DNA from: CAZJGG01 sp964545475
Lineage (GTDB): Bacteria; Bacillota; Clostridia; Lachnospirales; JAISER01
Assembly: GCA_964545475.1 (NCBI GenBank)
Contig: CAZJGG010000009.1
Location: 1-60,797 of the forward strand
Direction of reading: 5' to 3'
Length of the DNA stretch: 60,797 bases
Positions 26,689-35,361 of this stretch are shown piece by piece (position 1 is the stretch's first letter; each line of letters starts with the position of its first letter). A program made the translations under genes and the position numbers. The notes below the pieces were generated by a model. It was not told where the DNA came from and did no database searches. It was given only the letters and a program-made list of their open reading frames with translations.

Positions 26689-27684
26689 ATGTTTCCGAAA
26701 AAAATATATTTTGAAAAAGCAATAGAAGATTATCAGTTAGGCAGAGAGTTGCTTTCAAAATACAGCGATAAGCCTCAAATACAAATAGAAAACCACAATA
26801 ATATTTTCGAGCTTAGAACAAGGCCAAATTCGGATTTTGTTGAAATGAAGGATTATTTGATTATTGGCGTAAGGAAAACCCATAAGTACGTGCCAAACAA
26901 TAAAATTTCTAATTTTTTAGTGCCTTATACCTCTTCAGGGTGCAGTGCTATGTGCTTGTACTGTTATTTAGTTTGCAACTATAACAAATGCTCATATTTA
27001 AGAGTTTTTGTAAATAAGGATTATATGCTTTCAAGGCTTATAAAAAAATCCAACGAATTTGACAGCTCATATGTATATGAAATTGGCAGCAACAGCGATT
27101 TAATTTTAGAAAACATTATAACCGGAAATCTAGTTGAAACAATTGAAGAGTTCGGAAAAAAGGGCAAAGGTTGCTTAACTTTTCCTACAAAGTTTTCAAA
27201 AGTTGACGATTTGCTGTCTCTTAATCATAATGGGAAAGTTATTTTCAGAATGAGCGTTAACCCAGAAGAAATAATCAAGCTTGTGGAAATTGGTACTTCA
27301 AGACTGTTAAGTAGAATAAACGCATTAAACGATATGTGCGAAGCAGGTTATCAAGTGGGAATGCTTATTGCCCCGGTTGTTATGATTGACAACTGGAAAG
27401 AGCATTATTTAAGCCTTTTGGACGAGCTTTCTGAAAAACTAAGCCAAAAAGCAAAATCTTCAATGTTTATTGAAGTAATATTTATGACATACAGTTATAT
27501 ACACAACGCCATAAACGAACAAGCCTTCCCAAATGCCGTCATGCTTTATAACAAAGAGCTTATGACAGGGCGAGGCAGGGGCAAATATTGCTATAAGCCC
27601 GAATACCGCAGGGAAGGCGAAGAGTTTTTGCGTACTGAGATAGCTAAAAGGTTCTCAAACACACCAATTTCTTATATTGTTTAA
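26689..27684 (+). CDS. splB: Spore photoproduct lyase family radical SAM protein
   Basis: A 331-residue enzyme that would reverse the UV thymine dimer of spores (spore photoproduct) using S-adenosylmethionine and a 4Fe-4S cluster. Seen: the radical SAM motif CSAMCLYCYL near residue 85-95, followed by NKCSYLRVFVN, FRMSVNPEEII, YQVGMLIAPVVM and the C-terminal MTGRGRGKYCYKPEYR. At the place where Bacillus SplB has its hydrogen-donor cysteine (in an ACTSD motif, from memory) this protein has EIGSNSD, so it belongs to the second, clostridial-type branch and may use another donor. Start at 26689 follows aaaagggtga. It converges with kamC, with one base between stops. Confidence 0.85.
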   Translation: MFPKKIYFEKAIEDYQLGRELLSKYSDKPQIQIENHNNIFELRTRPNSDFVEMKDYLIIGVRKTHKYVPNNKISNFLVPYTSSGCSAMCLYCYLVCNYNKCSYLRVFVNKDYMLSRLIKKSNEFDSSYVYEIGSNSDLILENIITGNLVETIEEFGKKGKGCLTFPTKFSKVDDLLSLNHNGKVIFRMSVNPEEIIKLVEIGTSRLLSRINALNDMCEAGYQVGMLIAPVVMIDNWKEHYLSLLDELSEKLSQKAKSSMFIEVIFMTYSYIHNAINEQAFPNAVMLYNKELMTGRGRGKYCYKPEYRREGEEFLRTEIAKRFSNTPISYIV

Positions 27685-27685
27685 A

Positions 27686-29137
27686 CTACTGTTTATACAT
27701 TGTTTCAATTTTCTCTAAAATTTCATTATCCAAAGCAAGAATTTTGCAAATATTAAGTGCATCTCTTGGTGGGTCTTGTTTTCCGTCGGTTTTTACTAGG
27801 CGGTAGTCCATATGTTCCGCAATATAGTCAATGCCGTTTAAAGGGTTTTTCCGTATATGGTCGCTTAGCGCTTCCAAATTAAGATCTTTAAGCCCGGCAA
27901 CTTGGTAATGCTTAAATTCTGAGCTCACAACATTATCATAATGGGTTGTTATAACAGCTATGCCGTTTTGACTGTTTAAATACGTTGCTACAGCTTTTAC
28001 AATTATTGCCCCCTCTTCCGGGTTTGTTCCTCTGGCGAATTCGTCAAGGGCAATAAGAGAAAAGGCGGTTTTGCTTTTATTAATTATTTCATTAAACCGC
28101 ACAATTTCCGCTCCAAATGTCGATAAACCTTTACTTACAGACTGTAAATCTTCTGAAATCAGGAAAACATCGTCAAAAAGTGGTATTTTGGCATAATCAC
28201 AAAAAACATAAAAACCAAGCCTTGAAAGCAAAACATTAAGCACGGCGGTTTTTACTGCAACACTTTTGCCACCCATGTTTGCCCCTGTTATAATTGCCGT
28301 TCCTTTTCCAAGCTCTATTGAAACCTTTGCAAAGGATTTGCCGTTAAGCCTTAAAATGCTTGCAATCTCCGGGTTTAACATGTTTTCAAGCATCAACCTT
28401 GGCTGGTCTGTTATTTCTGGGCAAACCGCCTTATATTTTATTGCAAGCAAAGCCTTTTGAATTAAAAAGTCCAGCTTGCCTAAGTTGTCTATATTTTCAA
28501 AAAGTGTAGGAATAAAAGGTGTAAGCTTCCTTGACAGGTCTTTTTTAATTTCTGTTTCCTCGGCCTCTTCCAAAGCGACAATTTCTGACCGCTCTATTTG
28601 AAGCCTTTCTATTTTAGGTCTTTCAGTTTCCGTATGTAAAAGCCCTTCAATTTTTGCTTTTTCAAGCCTTATTTCCCATAACTTTTGAGTATATTTTTCG
28701 CTTATAGAAAAAGGAGCAGTTCTTTTTTTGTCCGGGTCTAAAATATCCAGAGCGTCTTCTGTTTCAGTAAAATAAACATTTTTAAAACGGCATATATCAT
28801 TAACAATTTTAAATTCCTGAATAAATTTATAAAATGTGAGAAGAAAGTTCTTCATTTCAAAAAGCTCAATTTCGCTTAGGTACGAAAGCTGGCATTTTTT
28901 AAGAGCATTTCTTATGTTTTTAAAGCGCATTAAAAGCCGCCTTAAAGCATCTATTGAGTTTTCCTCTAAATAGTTTATTAAGGCGTTTAAGTTATAATAA
29001 CACTCCAAAAGTTTTTCTTTATCTCCGCTTTTATAAACATCCATGTTTTTAATTTTTTCAGTCCCAAAAGGAGAATCCGGGGAAAGCTCGTTAATTATAA
29101 AATTTAACCCTACTGCTTTTTTCAATTCGTAATCCAT
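27686..29137 (-). CDS. kamC: MutS-like ATPase, KamC-type aminomutase reactivase subunit
   Basis: A 483-residue protein with a C-terminal MutS-family ATPase domain: ITGANMGGKSVAVKTAVL (Walker A), LALDEFARGTNPEEG-type ALDEFARGTNPEEG (Walker B) and ITTHYDNVV. The N-terminal half is helical and lacks mismatch-binding domains, so it is not a repair MutS. With the P-loop protein directly upstream it matches the KamB/KamC pair that reactivates B12-dependent lysine 5,6-aminomutase. Start at 29137 follows aaagggaggg. No aminomutase gene (kamD/kamE or oraS/oraE) is in the window, so the client is unknown; the naming is from family resemblance. Confidence 0.72.
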   Translation of the reverse strand: MDYELKKAVGLNFIINELSPDSPFGTEKIKNMDVYKSGDKEKLLECYYNLNALINYLEENSIDALRRLLMRFKNIRNALKKCQLSYLSEIELFEMKNFLLTFYKFIQEFKIVNDICRFKNVYFTETEDALDILDPDKKRTAPFSISEKYTQKLWEIRLEKAKIEGLLHTETERPKIERLQIERSEIVALEEAEETEIKKDLSRKLTPFIPTLFENIDNLGKLDFLIQKALLAIKYKAVCPEITDQPRLMLENMLNPEIASILRLNGKSFAKVSIELGKGTAIITGANMGGKSVAVKTAVLNVLLSRLGFYVFCDYAKIPLFDDVFLISEDLQSVSKGLSTFGAEIVRFNEIINKSKTAFSLIALDEFARGTNPEEGAIIVKAVATYLNSQNGIAVITTHYDNVVSSEFKHYQVAGLKDLNLEALSDHIRKNPLNGIDYIAEHMDYRLVKTDGKQDPPRDALNICKILALDNEILEKIETMYKQ

Positions 29138-29150
29138 TTTGCCCTCCCTT

Positions 29151-30143
29151 TTATGATTTAACATTAAAAACAGATATATTAACAACTTCGCTCATTTTTT
29201 CCAGAAATCCGTTTTTGTCAAAGTGGTTGCCGTAAGCCGAAACAGGGTTAACCGTTAAGGCAATTACGTTTATTTTTTCTTTTACAAAAACTTGCGCCCC
29301 TTTTATTTTAAGCTTTTCATATGTCAGCTTAGAGGCAAAAATTTTACTGCTGTCTTCAACTATTATTTTAACATCCATAAGCTTTATATTTGACATGATA
29401 AGCTTAGACAAAAGTGTGTCTGAAATTGCGCCTTTTAAATAAATGTATTTTATTTCGGCTTTTACTGGTTTAAACTCCGCGAGGTTTAGCGGTATTACTT
29501 TATTTTCGTCATTGCTAATAATTAAAACTTTTTCATCATATATGCCCAAATCCGGCAAATCCCCCTCAAATTGAGGGAGCATAAGCATATTAAGGGTATG
29601 AGCGGTTTCTTCTACAACTGTGTTAATATCTGTGTGGAGCGAAGCACCTGTGCATAAGATTGTAGCATCTGTTACAGAAGGGCTTGCCATAGTTTTGCGG
29701 CTTATTGCGCCGTCTACAAAAACTTTTTTTACGCCAAACTGTTTAAAATCGTCGCAAATTCCCTTAATTTGGCTGTTTATAGAAGCACCGCCAATTTGGA
29801 CATATCCGCCGCTTAAAGAGTTTACAAAAACAACTTCCCCCATTGGAGTGTTAATTCCTGTGGTCATTAAAATTTCTTTCGTAATATCAGATTTTTCCAA
29901 AAGCTGGGCTGCCGTTGCAATAACTGTTCCTTTAAGCACATAAATTTCCGGCTTTTCTGTGCTTGTAACAATGTCTACTGATTCTCCGTCTCGCCCAATG
30001 CTTGTTAAGCCGATTTTTTCCCCTGCTTTAAAAAGCTGCCTGCAAATTTCGTTTAAAACTGTGGTCTTTCCGGCGTTTTTAGCCATGCCTATTATGGAAA
30101 TGCTGTAATAGGGCTTTATTAAATCAATTAATTCCGGCCTCAT
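29151..30143 (-). CDS. kamB: P-loop protein, KamB-type aminomutase reactivase subunit
   Basis: A 330-residue protein beginning with an N-terminal nucleotide-binding loop, SIIGMAKNAGKTTVLNEI, then LTSIGRDGE and GGASINSQIKGI. This fits KamB, the partner of the MutS-like KamC in reactivating cobamide-dependent lysine 5,6-aminomutase. It lies 13 bases upstream of kamC and one base after the phzF-like gene, with ataggag as ribosome site, so the three form an operon. The link to an aminomutase is inferred; none is nearby. Confidence 0.7.
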   Translation of the reverse strand: MRPELIDLIKPYYSISIIGMAKNAGKTTVLNEICRQLFKAGEKIGLTSIGRDGESVDIVTSTEKPEIYVLKGTVIATAAQLLEKSDITKEILMTTGINTPMGEVVFVNSLSGGYVQIGGASINSQIKGICDDFKQFGVKKVFVDGAISRKTMASPSVTDATILCTGASLHTDINTVVEETAHTLNMLMLPQFEGDLPDLGIYDEKVLIISNDENKVIPLNLAEFKPVKAEIKYIYLKGAISDTLLSKLIMSNIKLMDVKIIVEDSSKIFASKLTYEKLKIKGAQVFVKEKINVIALTVNPVSAYGNHFDKNGFLEKMSEVVNISVFNVKS

Positions 30144-30144
30144 G

Positions 30145-30927
30145 TTATTCTCCTATAATAATATCTCCAACAAGATATGTTACAGCGTGCCCGGCAATTT
30201 TAACTCTGTTTCCTGCAAGCTCGCTGTAAAGAGTTCCGCCTCTTTTAGAAATTTGTTTGCTTACAAAGCTTGTTTTGCCGGTTACACGGTGCCAATAAGG
30301 AACCATAAGCGTTTGGGCGGAGCCTGTTACTGGGTCTTCGTCAATCCCAATTTTAGGTCCGAAATATCTTGCCACAAAATCTACCTTATCACTTTTAGAG
30401 GATACGATGATGCCCTCCAAGTCAATATTTTTTAATTTTTCATAATCATATGTAATATCCTTTATTTTTTCTTCGCTGTCGAAAATAAATAAATAATCAA
30501 AGCTACCTTTTAAAATTTCAATAGGTTTATAATTAAAAACGTCGATATTTTCCGATAAATCTATTTTTTCCGTTTTATTTACTGGGAAATCCAGTTCATA
30601 CATGCCGTTTTTTCTGATAACTTTTATTATACCGCTTTTAGAGTCGAAAACTAGGGATTCCTCTTCTACCTTTTCATGATTAAAAAGAGCATGAGCCGTT
30701 GCAAGAGTTGCATGACCACATAACAAAACTTCGCTTGTTGGAGTAAACCAGCGGATTTCTCTTTTTCCATCTTTGCATATGGCAAAAGCAGTTTCGCTCA
30801 TGTTGTTTTCTTCTGCAATTTTTTGCATTAAATCATCTTCAAGCCAATTTTCTCCCAAAATTAAAACACCCGCCGGATTACCGCCGAATACGTTCAGTGT
30901 AAATGAGTCGATGTGATAAAACTTCAT
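30145..30927 (-). CDS. PhzF family isomerase-like protein
   Basis: A 260-residue member of the PhzF/diaminopimelate-epimerase fold. Seen: FTLNVFGGNPAGV at the N-terminus, the catalytic glutamate in NNMSETAFAI, LLCGHATLATAHALF, and the C-terminal DEDPVTGSAQT. The physiological substrate of most PhzF homologues is unknown, and no phenazine genes are present. It is the first gene of the operon with kamB and kamC; aaggagg precedes its ATG. Confidence 0.9.
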   Translation of the reverse strand: MKFYHIDSFTLNVFGGNPAGVLILGENWLEDDLMQKIAEENNMSETAFAICKDGKREIRWFTPTSEVLLCGHATLATAHALFNHEKVEEESLVFDSKSGIIKVIRKNGMYELDFPVNKTEKIDLSENIDVFNYKPIEILKGSFDYLFIFDSEEKIKDITYDYEKLKNIDLEGIIVSSKSDKVDFVARYFGPKIGIDEDPVTGSAQTLMVPYWHRVTGKTSFVSKQISKRGGTLYSELAGNRVKIAGHAVTYLVGDIIIGE

Positions 30928-31044
30928 AAAATGCCTCCTTTGTATTTTAACACCAGTGCAAAAACTTGTCCCATTATTAAATATAGGTTCTAAATAATTA
31001 AGTACAATTATGGTAACACTAAAGCAAACAGATAAGGAGTGAAT

Positions 31045-31806
31045 ATGATGATAGATGTAACAAGCCTCGGTTTTTTTAATGAAGCTGAAGAACCTGAAAA
31101 TACTGAGCCTGAAAAGCAGCAGGAAGCAATGTCTTCTCCCCCAACAGATACAATAAAAGAATACGGAATGTCTTTAAATAACTATAAAAATCCTTTAGGT
31201 AACATTTCATTTATTACAATAATCGGACAAATTGAGGGACACATGGTTTTACCGCCTCAAAACAAATCTACGAAATACGAGCATGTCATCCCTCATCTTG
31301 TAATGGCAGCCGAAAACCCTGAAATTGAAGGGCTTTTAATACTATTAAACACTGTAGGCGGAGATGTTGAGGCAGGGCTTGCTATTTCGGAACTTATTGC
31401 CGGTTTTGGAAAGCCAACCGTATCTCTTGTAATAGGAGGAGGGCATTCCATAGGTGTTCCTCTTGCTGTTGCGGCGGATTTTTCTTTTATCGCCCCCTCG
31501 GCAACTATGACAATACACCCTGTAAGACTAAACGGAATAGTTATCGGAGCGCCTCAAACTTATGATTATTTTGATAAAATTCAAGAGCGTGTAATTAATT
31601 TTATAGTAAGGAATTCAAAAATTACAAAAAAACGCATAAGACAACTTATGCTTGATACTGAAAAACTGGTGCTGGACGTTGGCACAATATTAATCGGCGA
31701 AGAAGCCGTAAGGGAAAAGCTTATTGACGCAACTGGGGGAATAAACGATGCCCTTGACAAACTTTTTTCATTAATCGCTGAAAACAGAGACAAAGAAAAA
31801 AACTAA
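31045..31806 (+). CDS. tepA: ClpP-family protease TepA
   Basis: A cytoplasmic/membrane-associated ClpP-like serine protease, about 253 residues; TepA in Bacillus was described as enhancing protein translocation. Seen: an acidic, disordered N-terminus, then LLILLNTVGGDVEAGLAISELI, the nucleophile region GGGHSIGVPLAVAADF and the histidine in TIHPVRLNG. No ATPase partner is adjacent. Two ATGs (31045 and 31048) follow aaggag; either fits. The stop overlaps that of the convergent HD-GYP gene. Confidence 0.85.
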   Translation: MMIDVTSLGFFNEAEEPENTEPEKQQEAMSSPPTDTIKEYGMSLNNYKNPLGNISFITIIGQIEGHMVLPPQNKSTKYEHVIPHLVMAAENPEIEGLLILLNTVGGDVEAGLAISELIAGFGKPTVSLVIGGGHSIGVPLAVAADFSFIAPSATMTIHPVRLNGIVIGAPQTYDYFDKIQERVINFIVRNSKITKKRIRQLMLDTEKLVLDVGTILIGEEAVREKLIDATGGINDALDKLFSLIAENRDKEKN

Positions 31807-32708
31807 ACCCCAATCTCCCTGCCGATTTCTAAAAATTCTTCTTCGGGAATAGTTATAAAAATATTTACAAGTTCTTCGTCAAGCTGAGTCCCTGCGGATT
31901 CTTTAATTATTAACATTGCTTTTTCAAAAGGAAACTTTGGTCTGTAAATTCTATTTGTAAAAAGCGCAGAGAAAGTGTCGGCAACGGATATTATTTTGGC
32001 TTCAATTGGAATTTTTTCTCCCGAAAGCCCCATGTATCCATTGCCGTCTATACGTTCGTGATGATAAAAAACCCAGTCGCTTATTTCTTTAAAACTTGTG
32101 TCATCTAATATAATTTTACCGTTTTTGGGGTGGCTTTTCATAAGCTCCCACTCAAATTCATTAAGTGCTCCCTCTTTGTTTAAAACTGCATCGGGAATAG
32201 ATACTTTTCCAATATCATGAAGCAAAGCCGCATCTAAAAGCTTTGCTTTATTTATTTGCTTTTTTTCTTTTACAGGCAAATATTCAAAAAACAATTCAAC
32301 AATTTTATAAACATGCTGAGAATGCCCTTTTGTATAAATATCTTTCATTTCAATAACATTTACAAGGGTTTTCATTACTTCCAGTGTTTTTTCGCTTATA
32401 GATCGGTTCATTTTTTTCTGCACAGCAATCATTGTTAACACAAAAATAGAGCCGAAGAAAAAAACAATTGCTGTAATAATTTCTGCATAGCTAATTTTAG
32501 GAGATTTATAAAGCATTACGGCAACAGCAATGTAACCTGCCAAAAACATATACATAAGCGTTAAGAAAAGCTGGAAAATAGTAGCGTTAGTCTGCGAACT
32601 ATTATAAGTTTCCAATTTTCTTGATAATAAAATTTTATAAAAATTAAAAATACTTATAATCATTATTAAAGAACCTAAAATTATTAAAACAAAAGAAAGT
32701 GATTTCAT
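31803..32708 (-). CDS. HD-GYP domain membrane protein
   Basis: A 301-residue protein, probably a c-di-GMP phosphodiesterase. Three or so N-terminal membrane helices (about 5-110) are followed by an HD-GYP domain with KGHSQHVYKI, LLHDIGKVSIPD, and FYHHERIDGNGYMGL, where the GYP tripeptide reads GYM. The HD and metal-binding histidines are present. Start at 32708 follows aagaggg; the open frame upstream runs through the tRNA terminator and tRNA-Cys and is not coding. Transcription could come from the tRNA promoter by read-through. Confidence 0.87.
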   Translation of the reverse strand: MKSLSFVLIILGSLIMIISIFNFYKILLSRKLETYNSSQTNATIFQLFLTLMYMFLAGYIAVAVMLYKSPKISYAEIITAIVFFFGSIFVLTMIAVQKKMNRSISEKTLEVMKTLVNVIEMKDIYTKGHSQHVYKIVELFFEYLPVKEKKQINKAKLLDAALLHDIGKVSIPDAVLNKEGALNEFEWELMKSHPKNGKIILDDTSFKEISDWVFYHHERIDGNGYMGLSGEKIPIEAKIISVADTFSALFTNRIYRPKFPFEKAMLIIKESAGTQLDEELVNIFITIPEEEFLEIGREIGV

Positions 32709-32739
32709 AAAAGCCCTCTTAAGCATCAATTTTTTAAAC

Positions 32740-32773
32740 AAAAAGCCCTGCAAACATATTCGTTTGCAGGGCT
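32740..32773 (-). terminator. Terminator after tRNA-Cys
   Basis: On the minus strand, AGCCCTGCAAACG pairs with TGTTTGCAGGGCT and is followed by TTTTTG and T-rich sequence, between the tRNA and the HD-GYP gene. Confidence 0.8.
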
Positions 32774-32789
32774 CTGAGGCTTTAAACCA

Positions 32790-32860
32790 AGGCGCCACTC
32801 GGATTTGAACCGGGGATAAAGGAGTTGCAGTCCTCTGCCTTACCACTTGGCTATGGCGCC
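32790..32860 (-). tRNA. tRNA-Cys (GCA)
   Basis: A 71-base cloverleaf: acceptor GGCGCCA pairs with TGGCGCC, the D arm lies around AGCCAAGTGGTAAGGC, the anticodon loop CTGCAAC gives GCA, and the T arm contains GGTTCAAATCC. The discriminator base is U, as usual for cysteine tRNAs. CCA is not encoded. Confidence 0.95.
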
Positions 32861-32891
32861 GTATACAAACGTTCGCCCCTCACGCTAGAAC

Positions 32892-32920
32892 ATTATACTT
32901 TCTTTTTTCTATTATGTCAA
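32892..32920 (-). promoter_or_regulatory. Promoter of tRNA-Cys
   Basis: On the minus strand, a perfect TTGACA (32920-32915) and perfect TATAAT (32897-32892) are separated by 17 bases. The expected start is about 25 bases before the tRNA. Confidence 0.85.
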
Positions 32921-32953
32921 GAAAAAAATAAGATATAAACAAAAATTTATAAC

Positions 32954-32982
32954 TTTACTTTTTTTTGTAATTTTGCTATACT
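32954..32982 (+). promoter_or_regulatory. Candidate promoter of fhs
   Basis: TTTACT and TATACT with a 17-base spacer, leaving a leader of about 90 bases before the start codon. I see no folate (THF) riboswitch consensus in the leader. Weaker -35 than the divergent tRNA promoter. Confidence 0.45.
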
Positions 32983-33077
32983 TGTTTGGATTACATATTT
33001 ATGACATATCTTAGCACCGAAACGTAAAAAGTGTAGGCAAAAATACCACTTATGATTGTAAAAAGGAGGATATTTTT

Positions 33078-34748
33078 ATGAAATCTGACATCGAAATCGC
33101 TCAAGCCGCTACATTAAAGCCAGTAAAAGAAATCGCTGAGTCCTTGGGATTTTCCGAAGACGACTATTCGCTTTATGGTAAGTACAAAGCTAAAGTTGAC
33201 CACAGGCTTTTGGCAAAATATAAGGATAAACCTGATGCCAAAGTTATATTGGTTACAGCAATAAGCCCTACTCCTGCTGGCGAAGGAAAAACTACTACAA
33301 CTGTTGGTCTTGGAGATGCGCTTAATAAGCTTGGCAAAAAAATAATGATTTGTTTAAGAGAACCTTCTCTCGGTCCTGTTTTCGGCGTTAAAGGCGGTGC
33401 CGCAGGCGGCGGATACGCTCAGGTTGTTCCTATGGAAGATATTAACCTGCACTTTACAGGGGATTTGCACGCTATGACCGCTGCTAACAATTTGCTTGCG
33501 GCTATGATTGATAACCATATTTATCAAGGCAATGAACTTAATATCGACCCAAGACGTATTGTTTGGCGCAGATGCCTTGATATGAATGATCGTCAGTTAA
33601 GAAGCGTTGTTGACGGCCTTGCTGGCAAAGCAAACGGAACTCCTCGTGAAGACGGATTCGATATAACTGTGGCTTCAGAAATTATGGCTGTATTCTGCCT
33701 TTCTAACAGCTTAACAGAGCTCAAAGAAAACCTTTCCAGAATAGTTATCGGCTACACAAGAGATAACAAACCTGTAACTTGCGGGCAAATTAAGGCTCAA
33801 GGCGCTTTAACAGCGCTCCTTAAAGAAGCTTTCGACCCTAACCTTGTTCAAACATTAGAGCATACTCCGTCTTTAGTTCACGGCGGTCCTTTCGCTAACA
33901 TTGCACATGGCTGTAACTCCGTAGTTGCAACTAAACTTGCTATGAAAATGGCTGATTACGTTGTTACGGAAGCTGGCTTCGGGGCTGACCTTGGAGCAGA
34001 AAAATTCCTTGATATTAAATGTAGGAAAACTGGCATTCGCCCAAGCGCAGTTGTTATCGTAGCTACTGTACGTGCATTAAAACATCACGGCGGCAGCCCT
34101 AAAGATGAACTTAATAAAGAAAACCTTGATTATCTTGCAAAAGGTATTACAAACCTTAAAAAACATATACATAATATTACAAATGTTTTCGGTTTACCGG
34201 CGGTTGTTGCTATTAACCAATTCCCATCAGACACTCAGGCAGAACTTAACTTTGTATTTGACACAGTTCACGCAATGGGTGCTACTGTTTCAATTTCTGA
34301 AGTGTTCTCCAAAGGCGGAGACGGCGGAATTGACCTTGCCAACAAAGTTTTGGAAACTCTTGAAAAACCAAACAACTTCCAGTTCTCTTATGAACTTGAC
34401 CAGCCAATTGCCGCTAAAATTAACGATATTGCTAAAAAAGTTTACGGCGCATCCAGCGTTGCTATTTCCGCAGATGCTGCTAAAACAATTGCTGAAATTG
34501 AATCTCTTGGTTATGGCAATCTTCCAATTTGTATTGCTAAAACTCAGTACTCCTTCTCAGACAATATGAAACTTTTAGGCGCGCCGGAAGGCTTTGAAAT
34601 TACTATCCGTCAAGCTAGGCTTTCTGCCGGAGCAGGCTTCGTAGTTGCTATCGCCGGGGATATAATGACAATGCCTGGGCTTCCAAAAGTTCCTGCGGCG
34701 GAAAAAATCGACGTAGACGATATGGGCGTTATTTCAGGCTTATTCTAA
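33078..34748 (+). CDS. fhs: Formate-tetrahydrofolate ligase
   Basis: A 556-residue enzyme that makes 10-formyl-THF from formate, THF and ATP, serving purine synthesis and acetogenic or amino-acid one-carbon metabolism. Seen: the P-loop TPAGEGKTTTTVGLGDAL, GVKGGAAGGGYAQVVPMEDINLHFTGD in part (GAAGGGYAQV and NLHFTGD), and the C-terminal MTMPGLPKVPAA. Full length for the family. An aaaaggagg site precedes the ATG. It appears to be a single-gene unit ended by a strong terminator. Confidence 0.98.
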   Translation: MKSDIEIAQAATLKPVKEIAESLGFSEDDYSLYGKYKAKVDHRLLAKYKDKPDAKVILVTAISPTPAGEGKTTTTVGLGDALNKLGKKIMICLREPSLGPVFGVKGGAAGGGYAQVVPMEDINLHFTGDLHAMTAANNLLAAMIDNHIYQGNELNIDPRRIVWRRCLDMNDRQLRSVVDGLAGKANGTPREDGFDITVASEIMAVFCLSNSLTELKENLSRIVIGYTRDNKPVTCGQIKAQGALTALLKEAFDPNLVQTLEHTPSLVHGGPFANIAHGCNSVVATKLAMKMADYVVTEAGFGADLGAEKFLDIKCRKTGIRPSAVVIVATVRALKHHGGSPKDELNKENLDYLAKGITNLKKHIHNITNVFGLPAVVAINQFPSDTQAELNFVFDTVHAMGATVSISEVFSKGGDGGIDLANKVLETLEKPNNFQFSYELDQPIAAKINDIAKKVYGASSVAISADAAKTIAEIESLGYGNLPICIAKTQYSFSDNMKLLGAPEGFEITIRQARLSAGAGFVVAIAGDIMTMPGLPKVPAAEKIDVDDMGVISGLF

Positions 34749-34758
34749 AATATAAAAT

Positions 34759-34820
34759 AAAAGGTTCTATAACAAATGCTGGCTTTAAACAAACCTGACA
34801 TTTATTATAGAACCTTTTTT
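34759..34820 (+). terminator. Terminator between fhs and the DtxR-type gene
   Basis: AAAAGGTTCTATAA pairs with TTATAGAACCTTTT, followed by further T. It lies between convergent genes and could serve both strands. Confidence 0.85.
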
Positions 34821-34826
34821 ATTTAA

Positions 34827-35222
34827 TTAATCAGTATTTATACCGTTTTCAATCCTATTACACATCTCACAATGAGCCTTTATCTTCTCAAAGCTTTCTG
34901 GACTTAAATAATGCTCTATTTTACAGGCATCCTCTCTGGCTGTATCAGCGTTTACTCCAATTGAAATCAAGAAATTAGTAAGTACTGTATGCCGTCTATA
35001 CATTTCGTTTGCAATGCCTAGCCCCTCTTTGGTTAGCGTAATATGCCCGGAGCTTTCTACTGTTATGAATCCATTTTGCTTTAATAGCTTTAAAGCGGCG
35101 CTTATGCTGGGCTTGGAATATCCTAAGTGGTTTGCAATATCCACTGCTTTAACCTCACCGGAGGTTTTTTTTAATATTAAAATGGTTTCAAGATAATTTT
35201 CAGACGATTCCAACACTCTCAT
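34827..35222 (-). CDS. DtxR/MntR family metal-dependent repressor
   Basis: A 131-residue repressor of iron or manganese genes. Seen: an N-terminal winged helix (ESSENYLETIL, VDIANHLGYSKPSISAALKLLKQ in part: SKPSISAALKLL) and a dimer/metal domain with RRHTVLTNFL and ACKIEHYLS. A cysteine occupies the site that in DtxR is the iron ligand C102 and in MntR is a glutamate (from memory), favouring Fe(II). It lacks the third SH3-like domain, like MntR. Start at 35222 follows ggaggg. Divergent from feoAB, it very likely controls them through the palindromes at 35303-35345. Confidence 0.9.
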   Translation of the reverse strand: MRVLESSENYLETILILKKTSGEVKAVDIANHLGYSKPSISAALKLLKQNGFITVESSGHITLTKEGLGIANEMYRRHTVLTNFLISIGVNADTAREDACKIEHYLSPESFEKIKAHCEMCNRIENGINTD

Positions 35223-35244
35223 AATCACGCCCTCCTTACAAAAT

Positions 35245-35273
35245 AATATATACCAACTTCATATTAATGTCAA
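35245..35273 (-). promoter_or_regulatory. Promoter of the DtxR-type gene
   Basis: On the minus strand TTGACA (35273-35268) and TATATT (35250-35245) with a 17-base spacer. The spacer holds AGTTGGTATA, resembling half of the feo operator, so weak autoregulation is possible. Confidence 0.65.
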
Positions 35274-35287
35274 ATAACTTTTCTGTA

Positions 35288-35316
35288 TTGACAACATAAG
35301 ATAGTTAGTGTATACT
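35288..35316 (+). promoter_or_regulatory. Promoter of feoAB
   Basis: Perfect TTGACA (35288-35293), 17-base spacer, TATACT (35311-35316). The -10 box lies inside the first operator palindrome. Confidence 0.85.
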
Positions 35317-35345
35317 AACTTCATTATAGTTAGTTCAAACTAACT
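35303..35345. promoter_or_regulatory. Two DtxR-type operators before feoA
   Basis: Two 18-base palindromes, AGTTAGTGTATACTAACT (35303-35320) and AGTTAGTTCAAACTAACT (35328-35345), 25 bases apart centre to centre. The first covers the -10 box, the second the likely transcription start region. Arms are AGTTAGT/ACTAACT in both. Metal-loaded repressor should block transcription. Confidence 0.8.
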
Positions 35346-35361
35346 GGCAGGAGGCACAGAC

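Noticed and set aside
32709..32846. N-terminal extension of the HD-GYP frame
   Set aside because: It runs through the terminator and tRNA-Cys; a ribosome site and membrane helix begin at 32708.
32983..33077. Possible folate riboswitch before fhs
   Set aside because: The leader forms only a weak small hairpin and lacks the conserved bases of the THF aptamer.
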